Notes: a model not told the origin generated them from the letters alone. Counted from the stretch's first letter, positions 1 through 9,684 are shown. The stretch: 64,000 bases of DNA from Herbaspirillum sp. meg3 (GCF_002257565.1 NZ_CP022736.1:1426001-1490000); one strand, 5' to 3'. Numbers and translations: made by a program.

Positions 1-859
1 CAAGCTGGCCGTTGAGGATGCCCAACGGGGTGCGCAGTTCATGCGAGACATCGGCCATGAACTCGCGGCGCAGTTTTTCGTTGCGCTCCAGCGTCATCGC
101 CAACTGATTGAAATCGCCGGCGAGGCGGCTGACTTCGTCCTCGGTATCGACGGCGACGCGGATGGTGTAGTCGCCGCCGGCCAGTTTGTGCGTGGCCTGC
201 GCTACTCGCACCAGCGGTTTGAGTAGTACGCCGGAGATGCGCATGACGATCAGGCCGACCAGCATCAGCGCGACCAGACCGATTAGCAGATGCGCCACAA
301 GCTGGCTTTGCTGGAAGCGCAGGTCGGCCGCGCCGATGACATTCTGAAATGGCGTCTGGGCGACCCAGCCGACGATTTCGCTGTCGCGCATGACCGGGCG
401 TATACGCGCATCGGGACCGATATAAGGATTACCAATTACCAGTTTGCGCTGAGCATCGAGCAAGGAAAACCGCATCGGCACGCCGGTCAGATCCGACTGC
501 GACAGCATGTGTTTTGTGTCGGCATTCTTGGGCAGGGCGGCCGTGATGGTAATGGCATCGTCGTGATCGATGATGATGGGACGCAACAGGTCAAACCACG
601 CGCGCGGATTATTGCTGATGAAATCCCAACTGCCGTTGGCGCGATAGGCTTCTTCGATACGCGGCATCAGGGCTTCCATGCGATCCTGGCTTTGTTCGTT
701 CAGATAGCCGAGGAAGTCACGGTTGAAAATGTAGCGTGCAGTACCGCCCATGGCCAGAATGATCACCACGATCACCGCCAGCATGGCGTAGAACAACTTG
801 AGGCGAATACTTGCCCGCGCGAAAAAGCGCTGATAGATGCCGGAGGCGGTAGAGGACAT
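1..859 (-). CDS. Sensor histidine kinase, BaeS type (N-terminal part, runs off left edge)
   Basis: Membrane sensor kinase; only the N-terminal 286 residues or so are inside the window. Translating the minus strand from the ATG at 859 gives a short cytoplasmic tail, a first membrane segment at about residues 20-40, a periplasmic sensor region, a second membrane segment near residues 185-205, a HAMP linker, and the phosphoacceptor motif DVSHELRTPLG close to the edge. The His in SHELRTP is the autophosphorylation site. The gene is divergent from an RND efflux operon, as expected for a kinase sensing envelope stress or toxic compounds. The partner response regulator probably lies downstream, outside the window, as in baeS-baeR. 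The family is clear; the signal it senses cannot be read. Confidence 0.85.
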   Translation of the reverse strand, partial: MSSTASGIYQRFFARASIRLKLFYAMLAVIVVIILAMGGTARYIFNRDFLGYLNEQSQDRMEALMPRIEEAYRANGSWDFISNNPRAWFDLLRPIIIDHDDAITITAALPKNADTKHMLSQSDLTGVPMRFSLLDAQRKLVIGNPYIGPDARIRPVMRDSEIVGWVAQTPFQNVIGAADLRFQQSQLVAHLLIGLVALMLVGLIVMRISGVLLKPLVRVAQATHKLAGGDYTIRVAVDTEDEVSRLAGDFNQLAMTLERNEKLRREFMADVSHELRTPLGILNGQL

Positions 860-1075
860 GAGCTTGAACACAATGAAAAGTGGGGTAGCGCACGCAAGTC
901 GCTAGCCGGGACAAGCTGCTAGGGTAGCAAGTTCACGGCTGTCGGTGGCGATATTTTGCAATTCTCCATTTCCTCATATTTCCTCCACAATTGATTTTTA
1001 TGATGGCAAGTCCGATAGCTCATTGCGCCCGGACGATGCCTTCTTGATAAGGCGGAGACGGGCTGAAAGTCTCCG

Positions 1076-2359
1076 ATGCATCCAGAAAACAAACAAATCG
1101 CTTTATCTGTACCACGCTCTCTATTCTTGCGCCCGCTGCGCCTGGCAGTCTGTGGCACAGCAATCATGCTGGCGCTGGCCGCTTGCTCCAAGACGGCCGA
1201 CAAACCGATGGCCGGCACGCCAGAGGTTGGCTACATCGTGGTTCAACCGCAGCGTCAGGCCTTGTCCACCGAGTTGCCGGGCCGCACCACTGCTTATCTG
1301 ACTGCGGATATCCGTCCGCAGATCGGCGGCATCATCCAGAAACGCCTGTTCAAGGAAGGGTCGACTGTCAAACAAGGCCAGGCCTTGTATCAGATCGATC
1401 CGGCAAGTTATCAGGCCGCCTATGACAGCGCCAAGGCATCGCTGCTGAAAGCCGAAGCGACGCTCAACTCATCGAAGTTGAAAGCGCAACGCTATGCCGA
1501 GCTGGATAAAATCGACGCCGTCAGCAAGCAGGACAACGACGATGTGCAGAGCACGCTGCGCCAGAATCAGGCCGACGTCGAAGTGCAGCGCGCCGCAGTC
1601 AAGAGCGCCGCCATCAATCTTGATTACACGCGCATCATGTCGCCGATTTCCGGCCGCATCGAAAAATCGACCGTGACGCCCGGCGCGCTGGTAGTGGCGC
1701 AGCAGACCACAGCGCTGACGACAGTGCAGCAGCTTGATCCTATTTATGTCGACGTCACGCAATCCAGCGTTGACCTGCTGCGTCTGCGCAAGGAGCTTGC
1801 CAGCGGCAAGATCAGGAAGAACGGAGAAAACGCGGCGCCAGTGAAGATCGTGCTGGAAGACGGCTCTACCTACGCGCAACAGGGCAAGCTGGAGTTCAAC
1901 GGCGTCAGCGTCGATACCGGCACCGGCATGATTACCTTGCGTGCAGTCGTGCCCAATCCGGACGGCATTCTGTTGCCGGGTGCGTATGTGCGCGCCGTGC
2001 TGGAAGAAGGCGTCAGCGACAATGCCATGCTGGTGCCACAGAAGGCCGTCAGCCGCGACGCCACCGGCACGGCTACTGCGCTGGTGCTGGGCGAAGGCGG
2101 CAAGGTCGAGCAGCGCATCCTCACCGTGGAGCGCGCGATCGGCAACAACTGGTGGATCAGTGCAGGCCTCAAGGCAGGCGACAAGCTGATCGTCGACGGT
2201 TTGCAAAAGGTGCGCAACGGTGACGTGCCGCGCGGTATCGACATGAGCGATACGCTCAATGCGGCGAAGAGCGGTGCGGCAGCTTCTCCGGCTCCTGCAG
2301 CTCCAGTAGCAGCGACTCCTGCAGCAACGACTCCTGCCGCAGCCGCGGCAGCGAAGTAA
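1076..2359 (+). CDS. RND efflux periplasmic adaptor (membrane fusion lipoprotein, AcrA/MexA family)
   Basis: This is the adaptor that links the inner-membrane pump to the outer-membrane channel of a tripartite drug exporter. The 427-residue product has a lipoprotein signal ending in the lipobox LAAC near residue 37, so it should be anchored in the inner membrane. It then shows a lipoyl half-motif (DIRPQIGGII), an alpha-helical hairpin at about residues 100-170, a second lipoyl half (IMSPISGRIEKS), and beta-barrel and membrane-proximal domains. The C-terminus is an Ala/Pro/Thr-rich tail, which is low-complexity and probably unstructured. It is first in the operon, and the pump gene follows 9 bp downstream. 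The upstream 215 bp shared with the kinase gene should hold the promoters. Confidence 0.93.
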   Translation: MHPENKQIALSVPRSLFLRPLRLAVCGTAIMLALAACSKTADKPMAGTPEVGYIVVQPQRQALSTELPGRTTAYLTADIRPQIGGIIQKRLFKEGSTVKQGQALYQIDPASYQAAYDSAKASLLKAEATLNSSKLKAQRYAELDKIDAVSKQDNDDVQSTLRQNQADVEVQRAAVKSAAINLDYTRIMSPISGRIEKSTVTPGALVVAQQTTALTTVQQLDPIYVDVTQSSVDLLRLRKELASGKIRKNGENAAPVKIVLEDGSTYAQQGKLEFNGVSVDTGTGMITLRAVVPNPDGILLPGAYVRAVLEEGVSDNAMLVPQKAVSRDATGTATALVLGEGGKVEQRILTVERAIGNNWWISAGLKAGDKLIVDGLQKVRNGDVPRGIDMSDTLNAAKSGAAASPAPAAPVAATPAATTPAAAAAAK

Positions 2360-2368
2360 GGGGCGCAC

Positions 2369-5300
2369 ATGGCACGTTTCTTTATTGACCGGCCCATCTT
2401 TGCGTGGGTCATCGCCATTGTGATCATGCTGGGCGGATTGCTGTCGATCAGCAATCTCTCGCTGGAGCAGTACCCAGATATCGCTCCGCCCAAAGTCAAC
2501 ATCAGCGCCACCTATACCGGCGCTTCCGCCAAGACGCTGGAAGACTCGGTCACGCAGGTGATCGAACAGCAGATGAAGGGCCTCGACAATCTGCAATACA
2601 TGTCGGCCAGCTCCAGCTCTGCCGGTAGCGCCAAGGTCACGCTGACCTTTACTGCCGGCACCAATCCCGACGTCGCACAAATGCAGGTGCAGAACAAGCT
2701 GCAGCAAGTGACCGCGCGTCTGCCGCAAGCCGTGCAGAACAATGGCGTGACGGTCACCAAAGCATCCAGCGATATCCTGATGGTGATTTCGCTGACATCG
2801 GGCGATCCGCGTGTGAGCGCGACCGACATCGGCGATTTCATCAGCAGCACGCTGACGGATCAGATCAGCCGCGTGGAAGGCGTGGGCGATGTCAGCGCTT
2901 TCGGCACCAACTATGCGATGCGCATCTGGCTCGATCCGGCGAAGTTGCAGAAATATGCACTGATGCCGTCGGACATTACCGGCGCATTGGAAGCGCAGAA
3001 CACCGAAGTCTCCGCCGGTGAAATCGGCGCCTTGCCGGCCGTGCCCGGCCAGCAGATCAATGCGACCATCACGGCGCGCAGCAAACTGACCACGCCGGAC
3101 GAATTCCGCAACATTATCGTCAAGTCATCCAGCGATGGCTCGCTGGTGAAACTCTCTGATGTGGCGCGCGTGGAACTGGGTGGCGAGAGCTACCAGGTAT
3201 CGTCGCAGCAAAATGGCAAGCCGTCGTCGGCGCTCGCTATTCAGCTGGCGACCGGCGCCAATGCGCTGGCGACTTCCAAAGCAGTCCAGGCCAAGATGGC
3301 TGAACTGGAGCCGTACTTTCCCGCGTCGATGAAGCTCAAGAGCAGCATCGCCTACGACACCACGCCGTTCGTGCGCGTGTCGCTGGAAGAAGTTGTGAAG
3401 ACGCTGATTGAGGCGGTTGTGCTGGTGGTGCTGATCATGTATCTGTTCCTGCAAAACATCCGCGCCACCTTCATCCCGACGATCACCGTTCCTGTGGTGC
3501 TGCTGGGTACCTTCGGCGTGCTGGCGATCTTCGGCTATTCGATCAATACGCTCACCATGTTCGGCATGGTACTTGCCATCGGCCTGCTGGTGGATGACGC
3601 CATCGTGGTGGTAGAGAACGTCGAGCGTTTGATGAGCGAAGAGAAACTCAGTGCCAAGGAAGCCACGCGAAAATCGATGAAAGAAATTACCGGCGCACTG
3701 GTCGGCATCGCGCTGGTGTTGTCGGGCGTTTTCGTGCCGATGGCCTTCTTTGGCGGTTCGACCGGCGTGATTTATCGTCAGTTCTCGATCACCATCGTCG
3801 CGGCCATGAGCTTGTCGGTGGTGGTGGCGCTGACACTGACGCCAGCCTTGTGCGCGTCGCTGCTCAAGCCGCATGAACCGGGCACACATGGCGCCAAGCA
3901 AGGACGTTTCTTCACCTGGTTCAATCGTACCTTTGAGCGTAGCGCCGGACGTTATCGTTCCGGCGTCGGTGGTCTTCTCTCGCGCGGCAAGCGAGGCCTG
4001 CTGGCATATGCTCTGGTGGTGGTTGCAATGGGCGTGTTGTTTGCGCGCCTGCCGACTTCCTTCCTGCCGGAAGAAGATCAGGGTGTGTTGATGGCGCAGG
4101 TTCAACTGCCGACCGGGGCGACCATGGAGCAGACCAGCGCGGTCGTGGCAACCTTGCAAGACTACTTCCTTAACAAACCGGACGTGGTGGAGTCCGTGCT
4201 GGCGATCGTCGGCTCCGGCGTCGGCGGCAATAGCCAGAACGGTGCACGCGCCTTTATCAAACTCAAGGATTGGAGCGAGCGTACCGGTACCGGCAATTCA
4301 GCCGCCGAACTAGTGCGTCAGGCCAATGCCGATCTTGGCAAGATCCGCGGTGCACGCGTGTTCCTGATGAGTCCGCCCGCAGTGCGAGGTCTGGGACAGA
4401 GCGCCGGTTTCGATTTTGAGATCAAGGACGTGGGCGGTGTCGGTCATGACGCATTGGTCAAGGCGCGCGACCAGTTCCTGCAGCTGGCGCGGCAGAATCC
4501 GCGTCTGGCCAATGTACGCACGACCGGTCTGGACGATACGCCGCAGCTCAAGGTCAGCATCGATGATCGCAAGGCGGATGCCCTCAGTATTTCGACCAGC
4601 GACATCAACGCCACGATGGCGACGGCGATGGGCGGTACCTACGTGAATGACTTCCTCAACAACGGCCGCGTGAAGAAAGTGTATGTGCAGGGCGATGCGC
4701 AGTTCCGCATGCAGACCGAGGATCTGAACAAATGGTATGTACGCAATTCTGCCAGCCAGATGGTGCCGTTCACGGCGTTCACGACCAGCAAGTGGAGTTT
4801 CGGCCCGTCGCTGCTGGAGCGTTACAACGGCGTGTCGTCATTTGAAATCGTCGGCGAGCCGGCGGCGGGTGTGAGCTCGGGTGACGCCATGACGGAAGTA
4901 CAGAACATAGCCGCGCAACTGCCGGCGGGCGTCGGCTACGAATGGACCGGTTCGTCCTATCAGGAGAGGCTTTCCGGCAACCAGGCGCCGATGCTGTATG
5001 CGATTTCCATTCTGTTCGTATTCTTGTGTCTGGCGGCACTGTATGAAAGCTGGTCGGTGCCGTTCGCGGTGATTCTGGCGGTGCCGCTGGGGATTATCGG
5101 GACGGTATTGCTCACGGGTGTGCTGGGCATGTCCAACGACGTGTACTTTCAGGTCGGTTTGCTGACCACGGTAGGCTTGTCGGCGAAGAACGCGATTCTG
5201 ATTGTCGAATTTGCCAAGCAATTGCATGAATCCGGAAAGTCCCTGTGGGATGCCACATTGGAAGCGGTGCAGTTGCGTCTGCGTCCGATCCTGATGACGT

Positions 5301-5536
5301 CGCTGGCGTTCATGTTCGGTGTACTGCCGCTGGCGATTGCCAGTGGCGCGGGTTCCGCCAGCCGTCGCGCTATCGGTACCGGTGTGCTGGGTGGCATGCT
5401 GTCGGCGACGATACTGGGGATCTTCTTCGTGCCGTTGTTTTACTACCTGATCGGCACCTTGATGGACAAACGCAAAGCCAAGGCTGAAAAGAAGAGAAGC
5501 GCAGAGTCAACTATGGATGGAAAGGAAGGCGTGTGA
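2369..5536 (+). CDS. RND efflux pump, inner-membrane transporter (AcrB/MexB family, HAE1)
   Basis: Proton-driven trimeric exporter of hydrophobic and amphiphilic drugs. The 1055-residue length is typical of HAE1 pumps. It starts MARFFIDRPIFAWVIA, the usual beginning of the first membrane helix. The proton-relay aspartates of helix 4 are visible in GLLVDDAIVVVENVER, and the helix 10 lysine in LSAKNAILIVEFAK. Two large periplasmic loops follow helices 1 and 7. It lies 9 bp after the adaptor gene and its stop codon overlaps the start of the outer-membrane channel gene (TGATG), so the three genes are one operon. No truncation or frameshift is seen. Confidence 0.95.
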   Translation: MARFFIDRPIFAWVIAIVIMLGGLLSISNLSLEQYPDIAPPKVNISATYTGASAKTLEDSVTQVIEQQMKGLDNLQYMSASSSSAGSAKVTLTFTAGTNPDVAQMQVQNKLQQVTARLPQAVQNNGVTVTKASSDILMVISLTSGDPRVSATDIGDFISSTLTDQISRVEGVGDVSAFGTNYAMRIWLDPAKLQKYALMPSDITGALEAQNTEVSAGEIGALPAVPGQQINATITARSKLTTPDEFRNIIVKSSSDGSLVKLSDVARVELGGESYQVSSQQNGKPSSALAIQLATGANALATSKAVQAKMAELEPYFPASMKLKSSIAYDTTPFVRVSLEEVVKTLIEAVVLVVLIMYLFLQNIRATFIPTITVPVVLLGTFGVLAIFGYSINTLTMFGMVLAIGLLVDDAIVVVENVERLMSEEKLSAKEATRKSMKEITGALVGIALVLSGVFVPMAFFGGSTGVIYRQFSITIVAAMSLSVVVALTLTPALCASLLKPHEPGTHGAKQGRFFTWFNRTFERSAGRYRSGVGGLLSRGKRGLLAYALVVVAMGVLFARLPTSFLPEEDQGVLMAQVQLPTGATMEQTSAVVATLQDYFLNKPDVVESVLAIVGSGVGGNSQNGARAFIKLKDWSERTGTGNSAAELVRQANADLGKIRGARVFLMSPPAVRGLGQSAGFDFEIKDVGGVGHDALVKARDQFLQLARQNPRLANVRTTGLDDTPQLKVSIDDRKADALSISTSDINATMATAMGGTYVNDFLNNGRVKKVYVQGDAQFRMQTEDLNKWYVRNSASQMVPFTAFTTSKWSFGPSLLERYNGVSSFEIVGEPAAGVSSGDAMTEVQNIAAQLPAGVGYEWTGSSYQERLSGNQAPMLYAISILFVFLCLAALYESWSVPFAVILAVPLGIIGTVLLTGVLGMSNDVYFQVGLLTTVGLSAKNAILIVEFAKQLHESGKSLWDATLEAVQLRLRPILMTSLAFMFGVLPLAIASGAGSASRRAIGTGVLGGMLSATILGIFFVPLFYYLIGTLMDKRKAKAEKKRSAESTMDGKEGV

Positions 5537-7005
5537 TGCGCATCAAGACGAATCAGAAGACCGCATCGCGGCAATCCATCCCATCTACCTTGGCGCGGAC
5601 GTCGGTATTGCTGGCAGCGATGTTGCTGGGCGGTTGCGTCAATCTGGCGCCGCACTATCAGCAACCGGCAGCGCCGGTCGCCGGCAACTGGACGCAGACC
5701 GTGGATGGAAAAAATCTGGTCGGTGCACAAGGCAGCACAGTCAATGCCGACGACATCGGCTGGCGCAGCTTCTTTATCGACGAACGCTTGCGCGAGGTGA
5801 TTGCGCTGGCGCTGCAAAACAATCGTGACTTGCGCGTTGCCGCACTCAATATCGAGAAGGCGCGCGCGCAGTACCGGATTACCGACGCCGATCGGTATCC
5901 GGCGGTCAGCGCTACGGGTACGGGCACCGCCAGCCGCACGCCGGCTGCGCTGTCAACGTCGGGCAATGCGACTACGTCACGGCAGTACAGCGCCACGCTG
6001 GGGGTGAGTGCCTACGAGCTGGATTTTTTCGGCAGGCTGAAAAATCTCAGCGACGCCGCATTGGAGACTTACAAGTATCAGGTCGAGACACGCCGCAGCA
6101 CGCATATCAGTCTTGTCGCAGAAGTGGCGACGGCGTGGCTGACACTGGCGTCGGATCGTGAGCTGTTGCAGCTGGCGCAGGACACGTTCACGAGTCTGAA
6201 TCGCACCTATGAACTGGGCAAGCGCACGCACGAGATCGGTACCGCTTCAGGGGTTGATCTGGCGAGTCAGGAAGCCAGTATGGAATCAGCGCGTGCCGAC
6301 GTTGGCCGTTATACCAGCCTGGTAGCGCAAGACACCAACGCGTTGAATCTGCTGGTGGGCGCGACGCTTGAATCACGCCTTTTGCCGGATCGTCTGCCGG
6401 ACACGGCTTCGACTTTATTGGGGACGCCGGCGGCACTGCCGTCGGAAGTATTGTTACGCCGTCCCGATGTCTTGGCGGCGGAGCACACATTGATCGGCGC
6501 ACACGCCGACATCGGTGCGGCGCGTGCAGCATTCTTCCCGAGTATCAGCTTGACCGCAAGTGGCGGCACGGCCAGCCGCAGCCTGGGCGGCTTGTTCAAT
6601 GCAGGTAGCGGATCGTGGAGTTTTTCACCGTCGATCAATCTGCCGATTTTCAATGCCGGCAGCAATCGGGCCAGCCTGGATGCGGCGAAGATCACGCGCG
6701 ATATCGACGTGGCAACGTATGAGAAAACGATTCAAACCGCTTTCGAAGAAGTGGCGAATGCATTGGCCGAGCGCAGCACGCTGGACCAGCGTCTGGATGC
6801 ACAACAAAAAGTCACTGCCGCCAACGAGAGGAGCTACAGGTTGTCGGATGCGCGCTATCGCAACGGCATCGACAGCTATCTTTCTGCGCTGGTGTCGCAG
6901 CGCTCCCTGTACAGCGCGCAGCAGACGCTGATTTCTTTGCGCCTGACTGAGCAGAGCAATCGCATCACCTTGTACAAGGTGCTGGGCGGCGGCTGGAACG
7001 AATAA
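5536..7005 (+). CDS. RND efflux outer-membrane channel lipoprotein (OprM/NodT family)
   Basis: TolC-like outer-membrane exit duct of the preceding pump. The 489-residue product has a lipoprotein signal ending in LLGGC near residue 35 and two tandem outer-membrane efflux repeats of helical hairpins (about residues 80-260 and 290-480). Typical family stretches include LRVAALNIEKARAQYR and LLRRPDVLAAEHTLIGAHAD. I take the ATG that shares one base with the pump stop codon; a GTG one codon earlier is also possible. It is the last gene of the efflux operon and converges on the alpha/beta hydrolase gene. Confidence 0.93.
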   Translation: MRIKTNQKTASRQSIPSTLARTSVLLAAMLLGGCVNLAPHYQQPAAPVAGNWTQTVDGKNLVGAQGSTVNADDIGWRSFFIDERLREVIALALQNNRDLRVAALNIEKARAQYRITDADRYPAVSATGTGTASRTPAALSTSGNATTSRQYSATLGVSAYELDFFGRLKNLSDAALETYKYQVETRRSTHISLVAEVATAWLTLASDRELLQLAQDTFTSLNRTYELGKRTHEIGTASGVDLASQEASMESARADVGRYTSLVAQDTNALNLLVGATLESRLLPDRLPDTASTLLGTPAALPSEVLLRRPDVLAAEHTLIGAHADIGAARAAFFPSISLTASGGTASRSLGGLFNAGSGSWSFSPSINLPIFNAGSNRASLDAAKITRDIDVATYEKTIQTAFEEVANALAERSTLDQRLDAQQKVTAANERSYRLSDARYRNGIDSYLSALVSQRSLYSAQQTLISLRLTEQSNRITLYKVLGGGWNE

Positions 7006-7031
7006 GCCGCCGGCGAATCTTCGAAGCGACT

Positions 7032-7931
7032 TCAGGCACTGAAGAAACGCAGCAATTCATCGGCCACTGCTTCCTGCATTTCTTCCGGCATGTAGTGGCC
7101 GCAGTCTTTCAGGATGCCGCCGCGTACGTCGGTGGCGATTGTGCGCAAGGTGTTGAGCAGCATATCTTTTACGCCATGTTCAGCACCCATGGCGAGGATG
7201 GGCATGGATAGCGTTTGCTCGCCACGGCTGTGGCTTTGTGCGAGGCCTTCCGGGCTGAAGGCGACGCGGTAATACGACAAGGCTGCGCGCACGGCGCCGG
7301 GCGCGCTAAAGACACGCTCATATTCATCCAGATCGGCAGGCGTAATGGCCCAGCGATTGTCCGCCTTGGTGTGAAACAGATAACTGAGGAAGGCGCGCTC
7401 ATGTCCCTGCAGCAAAATCTCCGGCAGATCATCGAGGCGATTGAAGGCGAAATGCCAGGTTCTGCTATTGGCTTCCGCCGAAGGAATTCCTGACGGTGCG
7501 GGCGGCGTGATGCCGGGTAGGGCGGCATCGAACAGGGCCAGCCTGCGGATGTCGTCGGGCCAGTCTGCGGCATAGGCGTGGCCGATCCAGGTGCCGATGT
7601 CATGCCCGGCTACATCGAGCGGGCCATGGGCGCGTAAGCCGAGCGCATCGGTAAAGGCATGCAGGTCGGCAGCGACAGTTTTCAGATCGTAGCCACTCGC
7701 CGGTTTGTCGGAATCTCCCATGCCGCGCGGATCGATGGCGATGACGCGACGTCCGCCGGCAGCCAGCAAAGGCATGACCAGACGCCAGGCGTACCAGCTT
7801 TGTGGCCAGCCGGGAATGAGCAGAACAGGTGCGCCGTTACCGCCTTCGACGTAATGCAGCCGCACGCCGTTGACATGGACGCTGCCGTGATGGAAGTCAT
7901 TCCAGAATGTGGTGGGGGAGAATGCTTGCAT
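7032..7931 (-). CDS. Alpha/beta hydrolase (epoxide hydrolase / haloalkane dehalogenase-like)
   Basis: A 299-residue alpha/beta-fold hydrolase. The oxyanion-hole motif HGWP appears as PGWPQSW near residues 40-46, the nucleophile elbow is GHDIGTW with Asp111 as nucleophile, and the catalytic His lies in DCGHYMPEE about 20 residues from the C-terminus. An Asp nucleophile, rather than Ser, places it with epoxide hydrolases and haloalkane or haloacetate dehalogenases. The substrate cannot be read from sequence. Its promoter region carries a perfect inverted repeat (7978-7997) that recurs in front of the neighbouring tetR gene, so it is probably repressed by that regulator and induced by a substrate-like compound. 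Confidence 0.85.
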   Translation of the reverse strand: MQAFSPTTFWNDFHHGSVHVNGVRLHYVEGGNGAPVLLIPGWPQSWYAWRLVMPLLAAGGRRVIAIDPRGMGDSDKPASGYDLKTVAADLHAFTDALGLRAHGPLDVAGHDIGTWIGHAYAADWPDDIRRLALFDAALPGITPPAPSGIPSAEANSRTWHFAFNRLDDLPEILLQGHERAFLSYLFHTKADNRWAITPADLDEYERVFSAPGAVRAALSYYRVAFSPEGLAQSHSRGEQTLSMPILAMGAEHGVKDMLLNTLRTIATDVRGGILKDCGHYMPEEMQEAVADELLRFFSA

Positions 7932-7977
7932 GGCAAATCCTTAGGTACGAGTTGAGAGAGAGTGTGATTTCATTAAA

Positions 7978-7997
7978 TAGGAAATAATCATTTCCTA
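7978..7997. promoter_or_regulatory. Operator candidate 1 for the adjacent TetR regulator
   Basis: TAGGAAATAATCATTTCCTA is a perfect inverted repeat with 8-bp arms and a 4-bp centre, 47 bp upstream of the hydrolase start. Read on the other strand it matches the site at 8657-8676 at 18 of 20 positions. A duplicated palindrome flanking a tetR gene is the usual arrangement for autoregulation plus control of a neighbour. Confidence 0.75.
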
Positions 7998-8012
7998 AAT
8001 TGGCAAAAATTT

Positions 8013-8645
8013 TTAATCGAGCACTTTCAGGGCACTGTCGATGAGATTGTTCATTTCCTTTTTGCTGCGGCCTGTTTTTCCGATCACGCGCATGCCTTGC
8101 AATACACAGAGCAGCAGCCGGGCTGTTGTTGCGGCCTCGACGTGGGTGGAAATGCTGCCGTCTTCTTGCCCCTGGCGTATGAAAAGGGTCAGACGTTTTT
8201 CGTGGATGTCGAGCGACTGTGCGACACGTCCGGCGATGTCAGGATCGGAGATGGACAGTTCGACGGCGCTGCTGACGATGAAGCAGCCGCGGCGTCCTTC
8301 GGCTTCATAGCTGGAAGAGGCGTAAAGCGCCAGCAAGGCGCGGACGCGTTCGCGTCCGGTGTTGGCGGGTTTCAACGCTTGTTGCAGGCGCTCGGTGCGC
8401 AAGGTGATGTAGCGCTCAAGCGCGGCGATGAAGACCGATCTTTTGTCGTTGAAGGCCTTGTAGATGCTGCCGGCGGTTAGCTCCAGAGCGGCGCTCAGGT
8501 CATTGATAGAGGTGCCGTAGTAGCCTTTTTCCGTAAAGACGATGATGGCTTTGTCCAGCGCTGCATCGATATCGAACTCGCGCGGGCGACCGCGGCTGCG
8601 CACCGCGATGGTCGGGATTTTAGCAGTCGTCAAGGAAGAGGCCAT
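8013..8645 (-). CDS. TetR/AcrR family transcriptional regulator
   Basis: A 210-residue regulator. The N-terminal helix-turn-helix is plain (GRPREFDIDAALDKAI, then TSINDLSAALELTAGSIYKAF) and is followed by a divergent ligand-binding domain. The start is taken at the ATG at 8645 (MASSLTTAK). The frame stays open much further upstream, but that part has no family resemblance and runs under the divergent patatin gene. A 20-bp palindrome lies about 12 bp upstream of this start and another in front of the downstream hydrolase gene, which implies autorepression and control of that hydrolase. The effector is unknown. Confidence 0.88.
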   Translation of the reverse strand: MASSLTTAKIPTIAVRSRGRPREFDIDAALDKAIIVFTEKGYYGTSINDLSAALELTAGSIYKAFNDKRSVFIAALERYITLRTERLQQALKPANTGRERVRALLALYASSSYEAEGRRGCFIVSSAVELSISDPDIAGRVAQSLDIHEKRLTLFIRQGQEDGSISTHVEAATTARLLLCVLQGMRVIGKTGRSKKEMNNLIDSALKVLD

Positions 8646-8656
8646 GTCGGCTATTA

Positions 8657-8676
8657 TAGGAAATGATTGTTTCCAA
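8657..8676. promoter_or_regulatory. Operator candidate 2, upstream of tetR
   Basis: TAGGAAATGATTGTTTCCAA is an imperfect palindrome just upstream of the tetR start and differs at 2 of 20 positions from the reverse complement of the site at 7978-7997. It could also affect the divergent patatin-like gene starting at 8755. Confidence 0.7.
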
Positions 8677-8754
8677 ATCAAGCGCCGGGATAGTGGAATG
8701 TTTAGGCTAAAATGGCTGCGCCCGTTCGGGCTGAGATTCTCTGCTCTCGAAAAC

Positions 8755-9684
8755 ATGTCAGTTTTACATCGCGTCGTCGCCGTACTGTCCCTTTCTCTTC
8801 TGGCTGCTTGCAACAGCCTCATGCCGTCCAAGTCTGCTGCTCCGGTCGAGACGTCTCCGGTGACGCCGGTTGCCGGACCGACCAAACTCCCGCAAAAACC
8901 GCGCATTGCGCTGGCGCTGGGTGGTGGTGCTGCGCGTGGGTTTGCGCATGTGGGCGTGATCAAGGCACTGGAGTCGCAAGGCATCGTGCCTGATATCGTC
9001 GTCGGGACCAGTGCCGGTAGCCTGGTCGGTGCTTTGTATGCGGCAGGCAATAACGGCTTTGCTTTGCAAAAGCTGGCGCTGGATATGGATGAGGCAACTA
9101 TTTCCGATTGGTCGGTGCCGTTTTTCTCCAAGGTAAGCGGTGTGTTGAAGGGCGAGGGCGTGCAGACGTATGTGAATCGTTCCGTCAACAATCTGCCGAT
9201 CGAGAAATTCAAGATTCCCTTCGGCGCGGTGGCGACGGATCTAAAGACTGGCCAGCCGATTCTGTTTCGTCGAGGCAACGCCGGCATTGCAGTGCGCGCG
9301 TCGTCTGCCGTGCCGGGTGTGTTCCAGTCGGTCAAGATCGGCGATCACTATTATGTAGACGGCGGATTGGTGGCGCCGGTGCCGGTACATTTTGCGCGCG
9401 AGATGGGCGCGGACTTCGTGATTGCAGTGAATATCTCAGCGCAACCGGAGGTGCAGGCGTCATCGAGCTCTGTTGATGTGATGCTGCAAACCTTCGCCAT
9501 CATGGGGCAGAGTATTAATTACTATGAATTGAAGGATGCAGACATTGTTATCCAGCCGGGTTTGGGTGCAATGAAGGGCAGTGACTTTGCGGGACGCAAT
9601 CTGGCGATCCTGGCAGGCGAGCAGGCGGCGATGAAAGTCATGCCGGAACTGAAGGCGAAGTTGAAAGCCAAGGGCGGAAACTGA
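8755..9684 (+). CDS. Patatin-like phospholipase lipoprotein (RssA-like)
   Basis: A 309-residue predicted serine acyl hydrolase. From the ATG at 8755 the protein begins with a lipoprotein signal ending LLAAC, so it is probably membrane-anchored in the periplasm. The patatin elements are all present: the glycine-rich oxyanion loop GGGAARGFAHVG, the nucleophile elbow GTSAGSLVG with the catalytic Ser, and the catalytic Asp in DGGLVAPVP. The frame is open upstream (an ATG at 8698, and further), but the start chosen gives a proper lipoprotein signal. The function is inferred to be phospholipid or lipid ester hydrolysis; the substrate is not known. Confidence 0.88.
   Translation: MSVLHRVVAVLSLSLLAACNSLMPSKSAAPVETSPVTPVAGPTKLPQKPRIALALGGGAARGFAHVGVIKALESQGIVPDIVVGTSAGSLVGALYAAGNNGFALQKLALDMDEATISDWSVPFFSKVSGVLKGEGVQTYVNRSVNNLPIEKFKIPFGAVATDLKTGQPILFRRGNAGIAVRASSAVPGVFQSVKIGDHYYVDGGLVAPVPVHFAREMGADFVIAVNISAQPEVQASSSSVDVMLQTFAIMGQSINYYELKDADIVIQPGLGAMKGSDFAGRNLAILAGEQAAMKVMPELKAKLKAKGGN

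Noticed and set aside
8646..9335. N-terminal extension of the TetR frame
   Set aside because: The extension has no similarity to the family and runs opposite to the patatin-like gene; the ATG at 8645 gives a normal TetR length.
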